64,000 nt of DNA, taken from Phytophthora hibernalis. Its lineage: Eukaryota > Oomycota > Peronosporomycetes > Peronosporales > Peronosporaceae. A program made the position numbers and the translations under genes. The notes under the pieces were generated by a model. That model searched no databases. It was not told where the DNA came from and saw only the letters and a program-made list of their open reading frames with translations. The stretch is taken from the NCBI GenBank assembly GCA_012656075.1, contig JAAKBF010000120.1, positions 147,821 through 211,820 of the forward strand, read 5' to 3'. The first letter of the stretch is position 1; the number at the start of each line of letters is the position of its first letter. Below are positions 1-12,682 of this stretch, one piece after another.

Positions 1-842
1 CCGGGACGTAATAATCACACCAAACGACTTACCGGCCATGCTGTCCTGTGCATCCACATCGTGTTCAAATGTGTATAAAACAATAAGACCATGACGAAAC
101 TCGGCTGATTGGGCTGCAAACGAAGCTGCATCAGTGTCCACATCGAACCGCAATCCTGCTCCAAAGAATGCATCTTCAGTCGCACACATTTTATCTGCCG
201 CCCACTCCATCAACTCCCCGGTTGTGCGGATTTCCCAACCAACTAAAATTAAATGAATTTGTAAAATACAAGTTAGTTTACCAGTTCGATTCAAAATGTG
301 CAAACGAAAAGCTTTACCTACTGCCTTCTTTTGAGGTAAGCCTTTCGCTTTGAAAGTTGCGTCTCACTTGGAAGTATGGCTTCTAACCGTGCCAAATCGG
401 AGTGCCTCTCCCCAAGAAGCTTTCGATCTTTCTGTCCACCATCACCTCCAAGTAGGAGATCATCGGCCTCCCGCTTAAAGCGAGGTTCTATTCCGGTCTT
501 GGCAGACCCCGAAAGTTCGCTTGAATGCTCCCCGGACTCTTCCAAGGTCATAATAGTGTCTCCTGCGTCACTCGAAAAGCCTATACGAAACAGCTTCCCA
601 CAGTGACGATGTGTCTTACATCCAAAGACGAGCTGACCATTGCCCTTCTCGCCGTAGTTATACAACACGTGATACTCGTTTCCAGAACCACCCGCCATCG
701 TCGAAACTGCCTCCGTAACGCTCGTAAATAGGCCCACAACTGTGTATATGTGTCGTTTCCTTCTGGGGGTCACCGATTGGCTCGTAACCGAACTGTCGCT
801 ATCGCTGTTTCCGCTGATGGCGTCGCCGTCTGGTGACGCCAT
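1..842 (-). pseudogene. MULE-type transposase, N-terminal part, runs off the window
   Basis: The reading frame opens at an ATG (842) and runs 174 codons to a stop at 318-320. It starts with a Ser/Asp-rich leader, then a Cys/His segment (CKTHRHCGKLFRI) and a conserved block (GIEPRFKREADDLLLGG) that I recognise from the N-termini of oomycete Mutator-like transposases. After an AT-rich gap ending in TTTAG, a second open frame from about 248 down to 1 continues the protein (WEIRTTGELMEWAADKM). The gap is probably a short intron, but the phases do not join cleanly, so a one-base lesion is also possible. The catalytic DDE part lies outside the window. Family assignment is from memory of the family; the two-segment coding signal is seen directly. 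Confidence 0.6.
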
Positions 843-935
843 TGCGATTCTCTGCTTCCTTCTTTAAATGACAGGAGGCACTCTGCTCCATCCACGAGTT
901 TTGGTAAAGAAATGCGTCCAATCAAACTGTTTACC

Positions 936-957
936 GTGTCAGACATGTGTCTGACAC
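936..957. repeat. Perfect short palindrome upstream of the MULE ORF
   Basis: Two 10-base arms (GTGTCAGACA and TGTCTGACAC) are separated by TG. It lies about 95 bases upstream of the MULE start codon, in AT-rich DNA. It could be a regulatory or terminal motif of the element, or chance. Confidence 0.5.
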
Positions 958-1081
958 TTTTAAATATCTTTTTGTTCGTATGGTACATCGGGCATTTTCT
1001 TATGTATGAAGTACCGTATACCAAAAAGATTTGGCACAACACTTTAAGACAATTATGTAGATGTAGATATCTTCGGGCCAT

Positions 1082-3860
1082 GTGATCTGCAGTAACTGCT
1101 TTACAGATAGCGATGCAGGCATCCCTGCTTCTTCAGCAGACACCCAGGTGTTGCTGCCTTGTCCTTCGCTTCATCTGACCTATGTTTGACCTTATCATGT
1201 GGACAGTGCGCCCTTACAACGGTGTGGTATGCCCTACGCTCAGTAGGATACTTCAGTTGCTGCAACAGTGGGGGCATCTATGGTGTAAGATGATCTCGCG
1301 CGGCGAATGGTGGTTGAGGGTTAGACTACAAGGATAAAGGACTTCCAAGAAAGAGATCCGAGTGTTGCAGCTTAGTCAAGTAAGTCGCCATCGGTTCCGC
1401 ACGCCTGTTGTCATTCCACTTGTAATCCACTTGCCTGGCTTTCGCTTCCGGGACAGTGGCGCTACAGTAAAGCTTGACAAGCAGATTTACAAGATTGAGA
1501 ACGTCAAAGCTCAGGTCAAGCTATCGGCAGCCGTTGATCTTCCTCGTTTGGAAAATACTTGCACTTTTACCGACGTTCTCGCGATCGTTATTATACTGGT
1601 GTTCTTGCAATTGCTAGAGTGATGAACGCTCGCCCTCAATCCTTTAGGACATATCACGAGTTCTTCGCAATTATATAATTATCCGGGCTTATCGAGCTTA
1701 TCGAACTTATCAAACTGCTCGCAATCAGTAATCCAATTGTAGGGTTAGTACTTCTTGACAGCGTCTAGGGTTGGCACAATAGCTCGTTTAACGCCTGATA
1801 GTTGGGCAGGACCAACTGATGTTGAGGAGTAGCTTGTTACCCAACGTTGAATCCACTTGTTGTTGGGGACGTTTTGAGTAAGAGGCGTTTTTCGGCGCCT
1901 CAACTGCTTTGTGAACCACGCAGCGCAGCTCCTCAAACCCAATATACATTCATTGAAGTGAGTGGTAGTGGACTATCTCCTCAACATCTCGGTCGTCACC
2001 CTCTGAGAGATACACCAACTGAGGATCACGCTTGCCATCGGGCAGTACGAGCCAAATGTTCACTGGACACTTTGTAAGTTCGTGCCGTTCTCCTTACGCC
2101 ATCTCGTTTTGCATGGACGCCCTCTCGACCAGCAACAACCAAGTCCGTGACGATCACCGTCTCGACCAGCAGCAACATGTTCGTGCCGACGGCTACCTTC
2201 TCGATCAGAAACAACTTCTGTAGTCCCTGCGTACAAGCATCCGGGGAGTAAACAACCGTGCATATGAAGAAATACGTCGACCTCAATTAGGCGCAAAAGC
2301 GTTCTCGTTCATTTTCGCACAGAGGCCACCTCTCAAACAGCTTCTATGGTTATTTGAGAGGACGCCACATCACCCTGCGCGACGTCTCAAGCAGGGGCAC
2401 GTTTGGTAGCGAGTAGTTCACACTCGACTGGGTACCATGACTGTGAAACGGAGGCTCGTGACATGCTTGCAGATATTAACATGCCCACTACCGAGGTGGC
2501 TGAAAGCGATATTTCTGCGGAAGTAATGGCAGCCAGGCCGCCGTAGTTTAGCCACGAGATGCTACAGTAATGATCGATTTACTTCCCTTGGTCTGCCGTA
2601 TGACCAGGGAGATACGACGATCATTTCGTATATACCGGTATTATACCTATTGTTTCATTGGCTAAAAATGAGTGACGCTTGTAACTAAGCGACGCTTGTA
2701 ACAGGGGAATACGGTACCACGAATACTCAGAAGTCACATGGTCGTATAAAAGGCGCCGTGCACGTTCAAGATTACTCAAGATTAATTTTTTTACTCGGAA
2801 GTACAAAACGAAACTGCTTTACTCTGAAGTCAGTGAAAGGTACTCAGAATTAAATAGCGACCATATACGAACGACACTTTGCTTATGTTTATGTTCAAGG
2901 CGTTATCTTAGTTATCGCGAAGGTTATGAAGTGTTGAAATGAACTTTGAACACTTAGTATGAAACTCACAAAAGTGTATTAACCTTATTCCTCTATTCTA
3001 TTTGCCTGTGCTCTAGACTCGTGCTCGGGCTGAGGCAAAAGAGGAAGTGAGCTCGTCTTCGGACTGCGTCCTCGACGGCTTCACTCCTCAGCCTCTTATC
3101 GTCATCGCACTATTGGTGGCAGGGAGCTCACTGCCGTGCACTATCCAAACATCTGTGATGTCCTCAAGTACTTGCTAATGTATTTTGTTAACATATTAGA
3201 GAGGGTTTTCGGTGCTCCTCACCTCATTCTCCTCTCCTCTCTTGTTCTGGGCAGACAGGCGCATGCCTGCTGCCCACTTAGCGGCGGAGCCTGCAGTTTG
3301 CCATTCAACATGAAGCTAAACAACTTCTCCCATCAGCATTTTCGAACCAATGCCTGTTTGAGTGAACGTGCTAATACCGACATTCCGAGAGCCCGGTCGG
3401 AATTAATACAATAGCTTATTGTTTGTTTCCAATAAAAATATTTATTATTGGGGATCGTCGATTCCAATACAATATTATATATTATATTGCCACTAGTCAA
3501 CACTAGTCAACACCACTTTGTTCCACCCTAGCTTCGCCAATTTGGCATCGCGCTGCGTCGATGGACTATTTGCAGCTAGCCATTGGACAAAAACCTAAAC
3601 AAAATGTCGTTCGTATTTTGCCGTAGCGGTCTTAAACATCGAATAAAAACGTATACTTCCCGTTATTTTTTTCTTCGAAGGTGTAATTTCAGAGCTTTCT
3701 CGTGCAACGCGCGACTTTGTACATAACTTTATTTGCGATTTATCCATCGGAATTCTGAAAATCGGTACTGCTAATATTGACAGAAAATAGCATTTTCAAA
3801 TGACTATTTACTGCAAATAGTACTATTAAAAATCAGCTAACATGAAGTATTAATAAATAC
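1082..3860. other. Gene-poor stretch, no recognisable gene
   Basis: Only short open frames without recognisable domains occur here. A fragment on the minus strand near 2,080-2,280 contains repeated CTCGACCAGCA motifs. AT content rises between about 2,800 and 3,850. I see no transposon terminus, RNA gene or tandem array. Confidence 0.5.
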
Positions 3861-4140
3861 TTTTTTGGACTGAGTGACTGGCGTCGACAACCAGGATACG
3901 ACCGGCAAGAGCTGCTCAACGGCACGGAGCGTCAAGGACTGCGGAGGGCCGTTCGTGCGACTGAGACCCGAGACACGACGCCAAGTCTCGAGTTCGAGAC
4001 GCACAAGGAGAAGGAAGCGACTGATGTTGGTCAAGGAGCAGGTGGTGGCTATCGCTCAGTCGACCATGAAGCAGTTCAGTATGCTCGTGGATGGTGGGGA
4101 CCTTGGTGAAGTTGTTGCTTGTCGAGTCTTACTGCTGATG

Positions 4141-4791
4141 TGAGACTCGTGTGTGGATCTCGTAACACGACCATGAACTCGAATAATTCACGGCTCGAAG
4201 AAGTTGCAAGCATCTTGCAATCCAGCTCCGAATCCGAGCACAACGCAACCTTGATGGCGCTGTACTCCAAAGGTTTCATCTTTGGATCGTAAGCGTGAGG
4301 TTTCGTGCTGAGGGGACCAGCACAACCAAAATGAGGAAGATACCAGCAACAGCAGAACAACTGGCGGTGAAAACCAAGAGCTTCGCACGCACGACGCTCT
4401 TGGGACGAAACGAGCAGTGGTGCTACTTCGACTACTTCCTGTGTAAGCAGGAGCGGGACGGATTCACCATTTACTGCCTCCGTCGGAGACTACCCCAGGA
4501 CGCATTCTTGAAGAGAACGCGCGAGCCACGCATTGAACGCCCCGTACCTCGTCGCCGAACTCCCGAATCCACAAGGACTGCGCATCGTCTTTCACGGCTG
4601 GTTTGATCAGGAACAGGTGCTCACCACTCGAAAGAACTCGAGGCGGAAGAACCAGGAGAGTACCAGGTCCAGCGTGCGATCCAACTCGGAGATTCCAACA
4701 CTCACAAAGCCCACCTTCGACGATTGATGGCAATGGCACACGGCATCACAAAGGTTCCCGATCTCGTTCGTCGACGTCGATTTGGTGTATA
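4141..4791 (+). pseudogene. Decayed START-like domain gene (tentative)
   Basis: Coding-like segments follow one another in different frames: SRLEEVASILQSSSESE and LMALYSKGFIFGS (about 4,180-4,290), then AVKTKSFARTTLLGRNEQW plus CYFDYFLCKQERDGFTIYCL (about 4,360-4,480), then LPNPQGLRIVFHGWFDQ (about 4,555-4,610), then HLRRLMAMAHGITKVPDLV (about 4,715-4,770). Their order resembles the large oomycete family of START-like lipid-binding proteins. Stops and frame changes separate the pieces, so no intact protein is possible from the sequence as given. The coding signal is seen; the START label is an inference from general resemblance. Confidence 0.35.
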
Positions 4792-5343
4792 GGTGCCAGC
4801 TAACCTCGCTGCGATAAGCACAAACACGCGGTGTCCATGCTGTACTCATAGCCTGGCTCCCGTAAAATTGTCCCTTACCCGCGTCGGCCATCACGAATTT
4901 TGGCTCACCTCAAGATGGTCACCAGTCGCTGCTACTCGTGTGGATATCTCGTCTGTTGAATGCTGGAGCGCCGACTACACGAGTCATGCTCCTGGACTTG
5001 CTGTACGACTAACCAGTGGGCTTGACCAACTGTCGGATCCCTTAGTAAGAATTTGGGTTTTGTTTGTTGAAGTGAAATGAGACGTGGGCAATATGAATTT
5101 CACGCCAAATGGGCCTGGCTGCCATCTTTGATACGCTGAACAAGTGACTGGTGTCGAAATTCGGTCCCAGCTTCTGCCCTTTAACAAGGACGATCTGCCA
5201 GACAACTGCATGCAAGCTACCCACGTCCCATTCTCACTGCTTCAACAGACAGTTAGTCGCTCAAATTTTCGCTGAAGCGAAGCCCAGTTTGGAAAAGGAG
5301 TCGTACAGCAGATCCAAGCCACAGAGAACTAAGGTCCAGGAGC

Positions 5344-8300
5344 ATGGCTCGGAAGAAGTTTCGGCGGAGCACCGTTGTTTCAGACAACTGCTTTCGTCTC
5401 TTAAGCTTGAAACACGAATTTCAGTATGGTGCTATAGTGACGAAATCTGTGGTGAACGAAGTCGATGTGCTACGCTTGTGCCGCTCACTGGGTATGGCCG
5501 TCTCTGATGAAGATAACAGGGAGATGATGCACAAGTTCGAGTTTGGCGAGTTCGACCCCAGCAAGTACGATGCAGAATTTGCGCGGTTTATCCGAGGAAA
5601 GCTTGCTGTGGGGAGTGACAGTTGCACCCACCATGAAGAAGACCAAACGAACGAAGAATTGCTGGGAATGTGTTGCTTATTTGGCAGGCAGTCGGTAGTG
5701 GTGAATGAGCTTAATCGACTCGGGTTATGGGACCGGAATTACGAGAGCGACCTGCCTCGTCACGACCAAGGTGTCTTCTGTATTGAGCGCCATGAACGGG
5801 TTGGAGATCATCGCCAGTTCGTCGCCTTTGCGTGGCTGGGTGACAGTCTCTTTGAGCCGGATCGTATTCGAGATACTTCAACGTACGTTCTTCGGTTCCT
5901 GATGTCGCTATGCTCCAACGTCACATGCTGCCTATCACGCGAAGATGTTGATCTCATTGAAAGCGAGGTGCACGCGGCGGCCAACAGCAATATGGAAAAA
6001 CAGTTGAATTCTTCCTCTGTCGAGTTTCGAGTGCAACAAACGGAAGAACAAAGCGACACTGTTGGCTGTGCTGAGACCAGGGAATCGTCACTTCCTCGAT
6101 TAGGCCACATCAAAAACGTTGTGTTTGTTGATGGGGTATTTCCAGCGATCGCTGTGGAAAGATCGACATCGTCAACCACAGAGATGGTTACGGCGAGTGC
6201 AGTTGTGCAGCTCGCTGACTTTGCAGATTGGGTTTTTGAAAAACATTTACAATTTGATCTGGAGCTCCCACGTGATGAACGTTCACGAGCAAAAGCGCGT
6301 GACTGCCTCCTTGACAAGTTCAATCACCTCCCAGAAGTTGAACTGATCCAGTTGGAGTACGATTATGACGAGCAGCTTGCAGCAGCAAAGCAGCGAATTG
6401 GGAATGAGGTATCGGAGGAAGTGCAATATTTTTACGAGTCCATGAGTCGAGAAGCCCACCACCTTTTGCGTCCGGAACCCTGCTATTGCTTTTCGGATGG
6501 ATGGGGCACAAGCACGATACGAAGAAGTACTGAAATGTTTGAATGGACATGACGTACTCGACAATCTAGACGCTAAAACGTACTCTACGTTGCGGGTGCA
6601 TGAACGGATTCAACGGAGTATGAGGTCCCTGCATGATACGTTTGTGCACAACAGCTCGCGCGACTTTGAGGTCAAGTTGGATAAGATTGTGAACGGCGGT
6701 GAAGTCTATGATGACTGCAACCGTCAAAGTTCAAAAGTTCATGGTGGGGACAGGTAAAGGAAGTTTTCGGACGAGGGCGGGGCAACGACAACAACTATAG
6801 TGCTAATTTTGTAGATGCTATGCATCCGCGTCTGGAACGGCTTAAACGGTATTGGGTTGATACGCTCGATCACGTCATGCCCAAGCTTGGAGCTGCAATG
6901 CGGGGTCGAAGAATTTGGCAATCCACAAGAGATCGTACGAACCATCTCGAGCAGAGAAGAGAAGTTGTAGCGAGCCAAGCGTACGATGAACTCCGCAAAT
7001 ACCTGAAGGGGCCAAGGGATGGACAGCTTTACGCCAAGATCAGTAGGATAAGCTTCAACCCGGACGGCAGTGCTGTCCACATAAAGTGGACCGAACAAGT
7101 GGAAACGGGGCCAGCCAAAGTATTGAAAATGTATCAGCTGAGCAGCAGCCCTGTGCAAGCGTCTTCGCTAGGAATCGTGGAATTTGAACCGGGATTCGAG
7201 CTGCGTAAGTTAGCTGCTGTGGGAACGGGCATTTTGTGGCAATTTTAGTGCGGGTAACGCAACGATTGTGCAGCGTATTCAGTTCCCTGTGCAGCTGAAC
7301 CCATTCGACGAGCTGGAAGCAGATGTACTCAATGTGCGAAAGTTTCCACATGCTTGTTCGCTATGCTCGATTCGAGTTAAGGATCGGCGAGTGGCTTTTA
7401 CGTTTGGGGAAGGCGATGGGCGTCTTGGTACAGTTGCGTTCTGCAGATTTACCGAGTCCTTCTTGCATTGATGAAGAGCGCAGCATCGACATGAATGTCA
7501 TGTTTCGTTTGAAGGGCCCTTTCTCGGATATTTTGCTGGTTAAGCGCTCTTTATACGCTCTGGACGCAAATGGTAATCTCCAGTCATATGATGTGTGCAC
7601 TCGTCAAACCTCGAAGAAGGTTTCGCTTGGCACATCCGATAGCAGCGCCACGAACCATTCGGTGGGTGGTTTGCTTTGCTTTTCAGATGAACGTGTGGTT
7701 GGCCGTGCTGAAATTGAAGGAAACAGAAGAGTGCGTGTTGACTCAATTTCCAGTGAAGATCACCGCACGCTACCCTCTGCAGTTATGGGAAATGTGGTGT
7801 GCAACGGACTCGTCGTGGTTGGCTGCGTGAACGACACGCTCTATGTGATCAACACTACCAGTAGTGGCGGCATGGTGTATGCATCGGAGCTGAAAGTAAC
7901 AGTTCGTAGCGATGCTGTTGGCCTTCTACAGTATGGTAATGAGACGAGAAGCAGCCGACTGGACAGTTCCCGAACTGGTCAAGAAGAAAATGGTGCCACC
8001 ACCAAGCATTGGCTTCGTGCATTCTTTCACGTTTTCGAGAAACTCCCGTCAGAAATCTTCTGGACAGTGCTATGAACCCTCAGTTCTCGTGCCCAATTGC
8101 AGTGAGCGTCGTTGTTGCCAACAACCAAGATGAATCTTTTCCGAATAAAGTAGCTGAAGTGACCAAGGAGTACTTTCGTCACACGATGATTGATCATCGA
8201 GAGCTCAATAAGCCGCTCTCAGGACTGGACCTGAGCAAGAATCTAACGTATACCAGTTCTATCCAGACCAGATCTGTTCGACGAGTCTTGACAGCGATTG

Positions 8301-11300
8301 TTTCATTTGTGCCTGTGCAAATTTGCCGCGCGGTGAACAAAATGCTGAAGTTGCTGAGAGACGGTCAAGGCGCAGTGGGCCTTACGAAAGAGGATAGCTC
8401 CAGTGACTGTAGTGATTCGGCAGGAACCGAAGCGTCTGATATCGCTCAATCGATTCGGTTCGGATTACTATCTCCTCTGCTCGAGTCTTGGTGTGGACGC
8501 TGTTATGTTGTCACATCGATGGGGAAGCAATCTACAGGAAAGAGCTTCTTCCTGAACCATTTAACAGGAACTACCTTTGCGATTTCGGGTGCACGCTGTA
8601 CGGATGGTGCCTGGATGTCGCTCCGATTCATATCTGCTGGTATTCTCCTCGTGGTGTTGGACTTCGAAGGTTTAGGCTCATTCGAGCGGAAGGAACAGGA
8701 GGACATTTTCTTGGCAGTTCTGAACGCGTCTGTATCCTTGTTCACGGTTTTCCGCATGGAAAGCAGATTTGACAAGGATATTGATGGTCTCTTCTCGCGC
8801 TTTCAGAAAGGTGTCCAGCTCATTAAGAACGACTCGCGGCTTTTTCGTGGCTTCCTGTATTTAAGCGTGAAAGATGTGAATATGAATGATCGACAAGGCG
8901 TCATTAAGGAGTTAGTGGACAAGCTAAACACGGTTTTTGGCTCCAGCGGAGAACAATTCTTCTTAACGAAGATGTACGCTGGACAGCTGGCGATCAACTG
9001 CACGCCGCCGTTTGGAACGTTGGGGTTTTACCAGTCTATGGAGAATGATGCTGCAAAGCGCTTGCTCGACCGTGTAGCTCAAACGACAACAGGATTTAGT
9101 ACGGGTCGGGACTTTCTAGACTGGCTTCGGATTGTTCTTGCGAAAATCTCGATTCTAGACTGGACAAGCATGGATAAGAGTACAAAAATCTCCGCGTCAC
9201 GAATGCAAAGCAGAAACTCCCAGGTATTCTCCGCACAGGCTGCCACGTACCACAGTCTCTAGTAGCAGACGTGACAATCTCCCCACAAATGAAAGAACCT
9301 GTCCAAAAGTAGGCACGAGAGAGAAAGTCGTGATATTACTGAGTGAGGTGTACCAAGCAATCCTGACTTCGGAACGAAGTGGATGGCTCTGAATGATGTC
9401 TCGTTGGACAACGTTGCCGACGACTCAATCGACTTTGGGTTTGATGTGAGTCTGCTAGAAGCCACGAAGCTCAAGATGATTCAAAATACGTTGTTGTCGC
9501 TTTTCAAGACGTTCTTAACATTGCAGAGTAAGGACTATGGCAAGTCAAGACTCACAGTGGAGGATCAAAAGTCGTTCGATGGATGCCTTCGTGGCTTTTA
9601 TATTGTATCGCCGCAAAATGAAGGTGTCGTGCTGGCTACGGGGTGAACTTGACGATCGTTTGTCTGAAGTCCGATGTCAGTTGGAGCAACTCCATGTTAA
9701 CCCCTTGTTGCTCTACTTTGTGCGATGCCAACAGCGGTGCGCTCAATGCCAACTGGGGTGCATGCGATCAACAACTCACACAGAGGAGATCGAACATGAC
9801 TGCGGTACAGACCATAAGTGCTGTGGTCGTTGTGAGTACGCGGAGTGCCGACGAGTTTCGGGGGTGCAGAGGTGTCTCCATGCTCTCGCAGTGGTGGTCA
9901 TGAAGGAAAATGCGAATGTGAAATGGGTGAGCACACTTGCGGGCTGGAGTGTTTGCTCGCTCGGGCTTCGAACTGTGACAAAACTTGCTCAAAGCTAGCA
10001 GAACATCTCGGCGACCACCGGTGCTGTGTGCAAGTGCACAATTGTGGTTCGCGTTTTTCTGCAGTAACTTGCACTGCTGCCTGCGTACTGGATATCAAAC
10101 GAGACCACTCTGTGCACAAGTGTACCGAGATGCAGTGTCTCCACCAATGTTTCATGAAGGAATGCAAGAACATTTGCGGCGAGAAAGATCATTTTCACGG
10201 GCAAGTGAACGAGTCTCGTGTCTTTGCGGAGGAAAATGGAATCGCGTATGTACTTGATTCAAGTGGAGACTGCGTCGATGATGCTGCAGTCACGCATATG
10301 TGTCTTGGCAGTCACCCCTGCACTGAAACCTGCGCTGTGGATGGCATTTGTGAACAAAAGGTTTGTTTGAAGAAGTCGTCTCGAACCTGTACGGGTGCTC
10401 GTGGGTCTTTCGAGTACATTTACCAGGAAATGAATGGCTCCAAGAAACAATGTGCACTCATACTAGGTAGTGGTGAACAGAACCACTGTGACCTTGAGCA
10501 CTCGTATCTGGCTCAATCAAGCAGCGACGAGGTGAATACGGTTCACTATTGCAATGTTCGGTGCCCGTCGTGCAGCTATTACTGCAATAAGCCACATGGC
10601 CACATGGGTTTGCACGCTACATCCCATGGGAACATGCAGAAAACCTACTTCTTAGCGAAGGACAACGATATCGACATCGAAGACAGAAAGTATCAAGTCG
10701 GCGAGCACGGAATCGCTGAAATGTGCAACCTTTTTGCACGAAGATGGGTCAGTTCTCACGACCATTTCCTTCACACGGCAGATAATGAAGATGGCCGCGA
10801 CCCATCTTCATTATCTGCCGTGTGAAGGAAATGGTCGTGAAACTGCGTCTACACTGCAGACGCTAGTCAAGATCACCGTCGTCACTGCGAAGTAGAGCGG
10901 TACCCTGCACCAGACAAAGCGATGGATGAACTGCTGCACTCTCAATTCTGGACGACTATCGGATGGGAAGATCCGAGCAGTGAGGAGGAGCGTGTACTGT
11001 TTGCTAAGTGCCCCTTTCAGTGCAATGCACCGGAGCATGACGAAGATGAGAAACCACCTTCGTACTGCCTTCTCAATGCGTGGCATCAGCACGAAATAAA
11101 CCCCGAAAGCAACGACGGCTTCTCCTACGTTGATGGTCACAAGTTTGAGTGCGTGCACGCTGTAGACTCGGGTAGATTCCACAACATTTTTGTGCTGGAC
11201 AGCTCCGGGTCTATGCATGGGTATCCATGGAGAGATCTTCTGTTCGCGTGCAAAGAGTTTGGGAATAATCGATGGAATGACGAGGGTAAAAATGACGTAG

Positions 11301-11741
11301 TCTCCTATATCACGTTTGACAACCACAGCAAGATCCACTGCGAAGCTGTTCCTCTTGGTGACACGTTGAACATCAAGATTCCCTTTTCTGGATTCGGAAC
11401 TTCATTCGAGGAGGGTCTGCGAGCTACAAATGAGGTTTTGTCACGCAACGATTTCGAAAAGTACAAGCCCGTGCTCATTTTTTCTCGGACGGCCAGCCAC
11501 GGGACCCTAAGATGGGTATTGCACTTGCCCAGCACATCCACAACACGTACACAAAGTATGACCTGAAGGCTTTTGTCGTTGGCTTTGGACACGTGAATTT
11601 GCCTTTGCTCAAGGATATGGCGGCGGCAATGGGGGTGAGTATCGTCACGTGGTGAATGGCAGTGAATTGCGAGTGGAGTTCCAGAAGATAGTAGCAGTTA
11701 TGCGCAAGAATGACGCGAGTCTCGCACTCATGGACACGTGA
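5344..11741 (+). CDS. Very large GTPase (VLIG-type) with Cys-rich region and vWA domain, frameshifted
   Basis: One long gene read through several frames. From an ATG at 5344 come about 600 residues of mostly helical, unrecognised sequence, an intron at 7205-7273, then a segment rich in short beta-like stretches (about 7,300-8,040). A VLIG/GB1-type G domain follows (about 8,440-9,240) with P-loop GKQSTGKS and DxxG in DFEGLGSFER. A Cys/His-rich region (about 9,720-10,740) includes HYCNVRCPSCSYYC and DIDIEDRKYQVGEHGIAEMC. A vWA domain (about 11,150-11,720) has the MIDAS DSSGSM, then FSDGQPRDPK. The gene ends at TGA 11,739-11,741. GTPase plus vWA architectures of this kind exist in other protists; a role in membrane remodelling or cell-autonomous defence is inference. 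Frame changes lie near 6,485, 6,715, 7,335, 8,049, 9,187, 9,306, 9,378, 9,650, 9,850, 10,800, 11,481 and 11,631. Many coincide with short homopolymers, so the gene may be intact in vivo. Confidence 0.8.
7205..7273 (+). other. Probable spliceosomal intron of the large GTPase gene
   Basis: A GTAAGT donor at 7205 and a TTGTGCAG acceptor ending at 7273 bound a 69-base stretch. The upstream frame would stop at 7,246-7,248 if it were not removed. Length and sites are normal for oomycete introns. The phase after splicing is off by one against the next clear coding frame, which implies one of the gene's indels lies close by. Confidence 0.5.
10756..10840. repeat. Perfect 39-bp inverted duplication with 7-bp loop inside the coding region
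   Basis: Arms at 10,756-10,794 and 10,802-10,840 are exact reverse complements around CCGCGAC. The second arm ends the open frame at 10,825 and has no place in the protein family. Coding resumes just downstream (CVYTADASQDHRRHCEV). It looks like a fold-back duplication of the first arm. Confidence 0.9.
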
Positions 11742-11858
11742 ATGGATGAGTTTGACCGGTTGGACGAGGTTGCCGAACCTTGATTTGATTGGGTTGAGCA
11801 TGGCATTGCTGTAGCTGTGGTGGATAACATTGCCCGAAGGAAGAATAATGATTGCAGC

Positions 11859-11864
11859 AATAAA
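11859..11864 (+). terminator. Candidate polyadenylation signal AATAAA
   Basis: AATAAA lies 118 bases after the stop of the large GTPase gene, in a suitable place for 3' end formation. Oomycete signals are poorly constrained, so this is only positional support. Confidence 0.3.
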
Positions 11865-12253
11865 AATACTCTTCCGGCTTCCTTAGGTGATCCTAACGAG
11901 TTTCTTGCCTCGCCATGATCATCTGTATTTCTGCTCTCAGTTATATTGTTGCATACGCTGGAGGTCTTCTCTCTAGCCCACCAGTTAGCACCGCACTATT
12001 TCCGCGACGCCGTACTCCTCGCTCAACTGAAAAGCCAGCCAAATTACACACGAAGTCCGTACCGACGCCTCAGACAACACTTCCTTCTTCATGATTGGGG
12101 TCGTCTCCGGAAACCCGAAAAATTCCTTCAAGCACCCCAAAAAACGGCACATCCAACGCAAATTTTCTCATTCGCAGGTAAACTTACACGGCGATGTAGT
12201 GAAGATAAAATCAAGGCCAAAAACAATTTTCAAGCATTGTCGGAGCTGGTTGC

Positions 12254-12415
12254 TCTTATGCATTGCCGACTGTGACAGCGGGCGGTGAAAACGGTGGTAT
12301 TTGCGAAAACATCCAACGATACTATGACGTCGCCAGTATGTTTGGCCCTGACTTAGATATGGCGCATGCGATCGATTCCCGGGTATAGTTATAATACTTC
12401 AGCTGATTCTTGCTT
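12254..12415 (+). repeat. Left copy of a 161-bp inverted repeat with coding character
   Basis: About 95% identical to the reverse complement of 15,689-15,849. In one frame it reads LPTVTAGGENGGIC, then ENIQRYYDVASMFGPDLDMA, then HAID before a stop. A possible intron acceptor (CTCATTCGCAG) lies upstream near 12,176. I do not recognise the protein. It could be an exon of an unidentified gene caught in a duplication, or the end of a transposon about 3.6 kb long. Confidence 0.55.
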
Positions 12416-12682
12416 GGGTCTTTCAGCATCAGTCGAAGGTTTGATGTTACTCGATTCTCATGTTGAAAAACTCTTACAAACCTTTTTCTCTTTGCAGTAC
12501 ATGTACAACACCATCGAAACCCAAGAAACTTACTTCGATTACCAAAAGAAACGAAGTTTTCTTGATGAGCAGCGACGGCGTCGTTTGCTTATATTACGAA
12601 AAGACCAAAAGAATAATGAAAATACGAGTATTGTGCTGAAAATTCAACGACGTTGCGTGCGACTCGTCGTCTTTAGTCGTAC

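Noticed and set aside
3136..3414. 92-codon plus frame with a hydrophobic stretch
   Set aside because: No signal-peptide start at its N-terminus, no domain, and codon use looks random; not supported as a gene.
5808..6323. 171-codon open frame on the minus strand
   Set aside because: Antisense shadow of the well-supported giant GTPase coding sequence; no domain character.
6754..6814. Intron GTAAAGG...TTTTGTAG in the giant GTPase gene
   Set aside because: The stretch itself reads as good coding sequence (WWGQVKEVFGRGRG) in the frame used downstream, so a one-base indel near 6,715 explains the frame change better.
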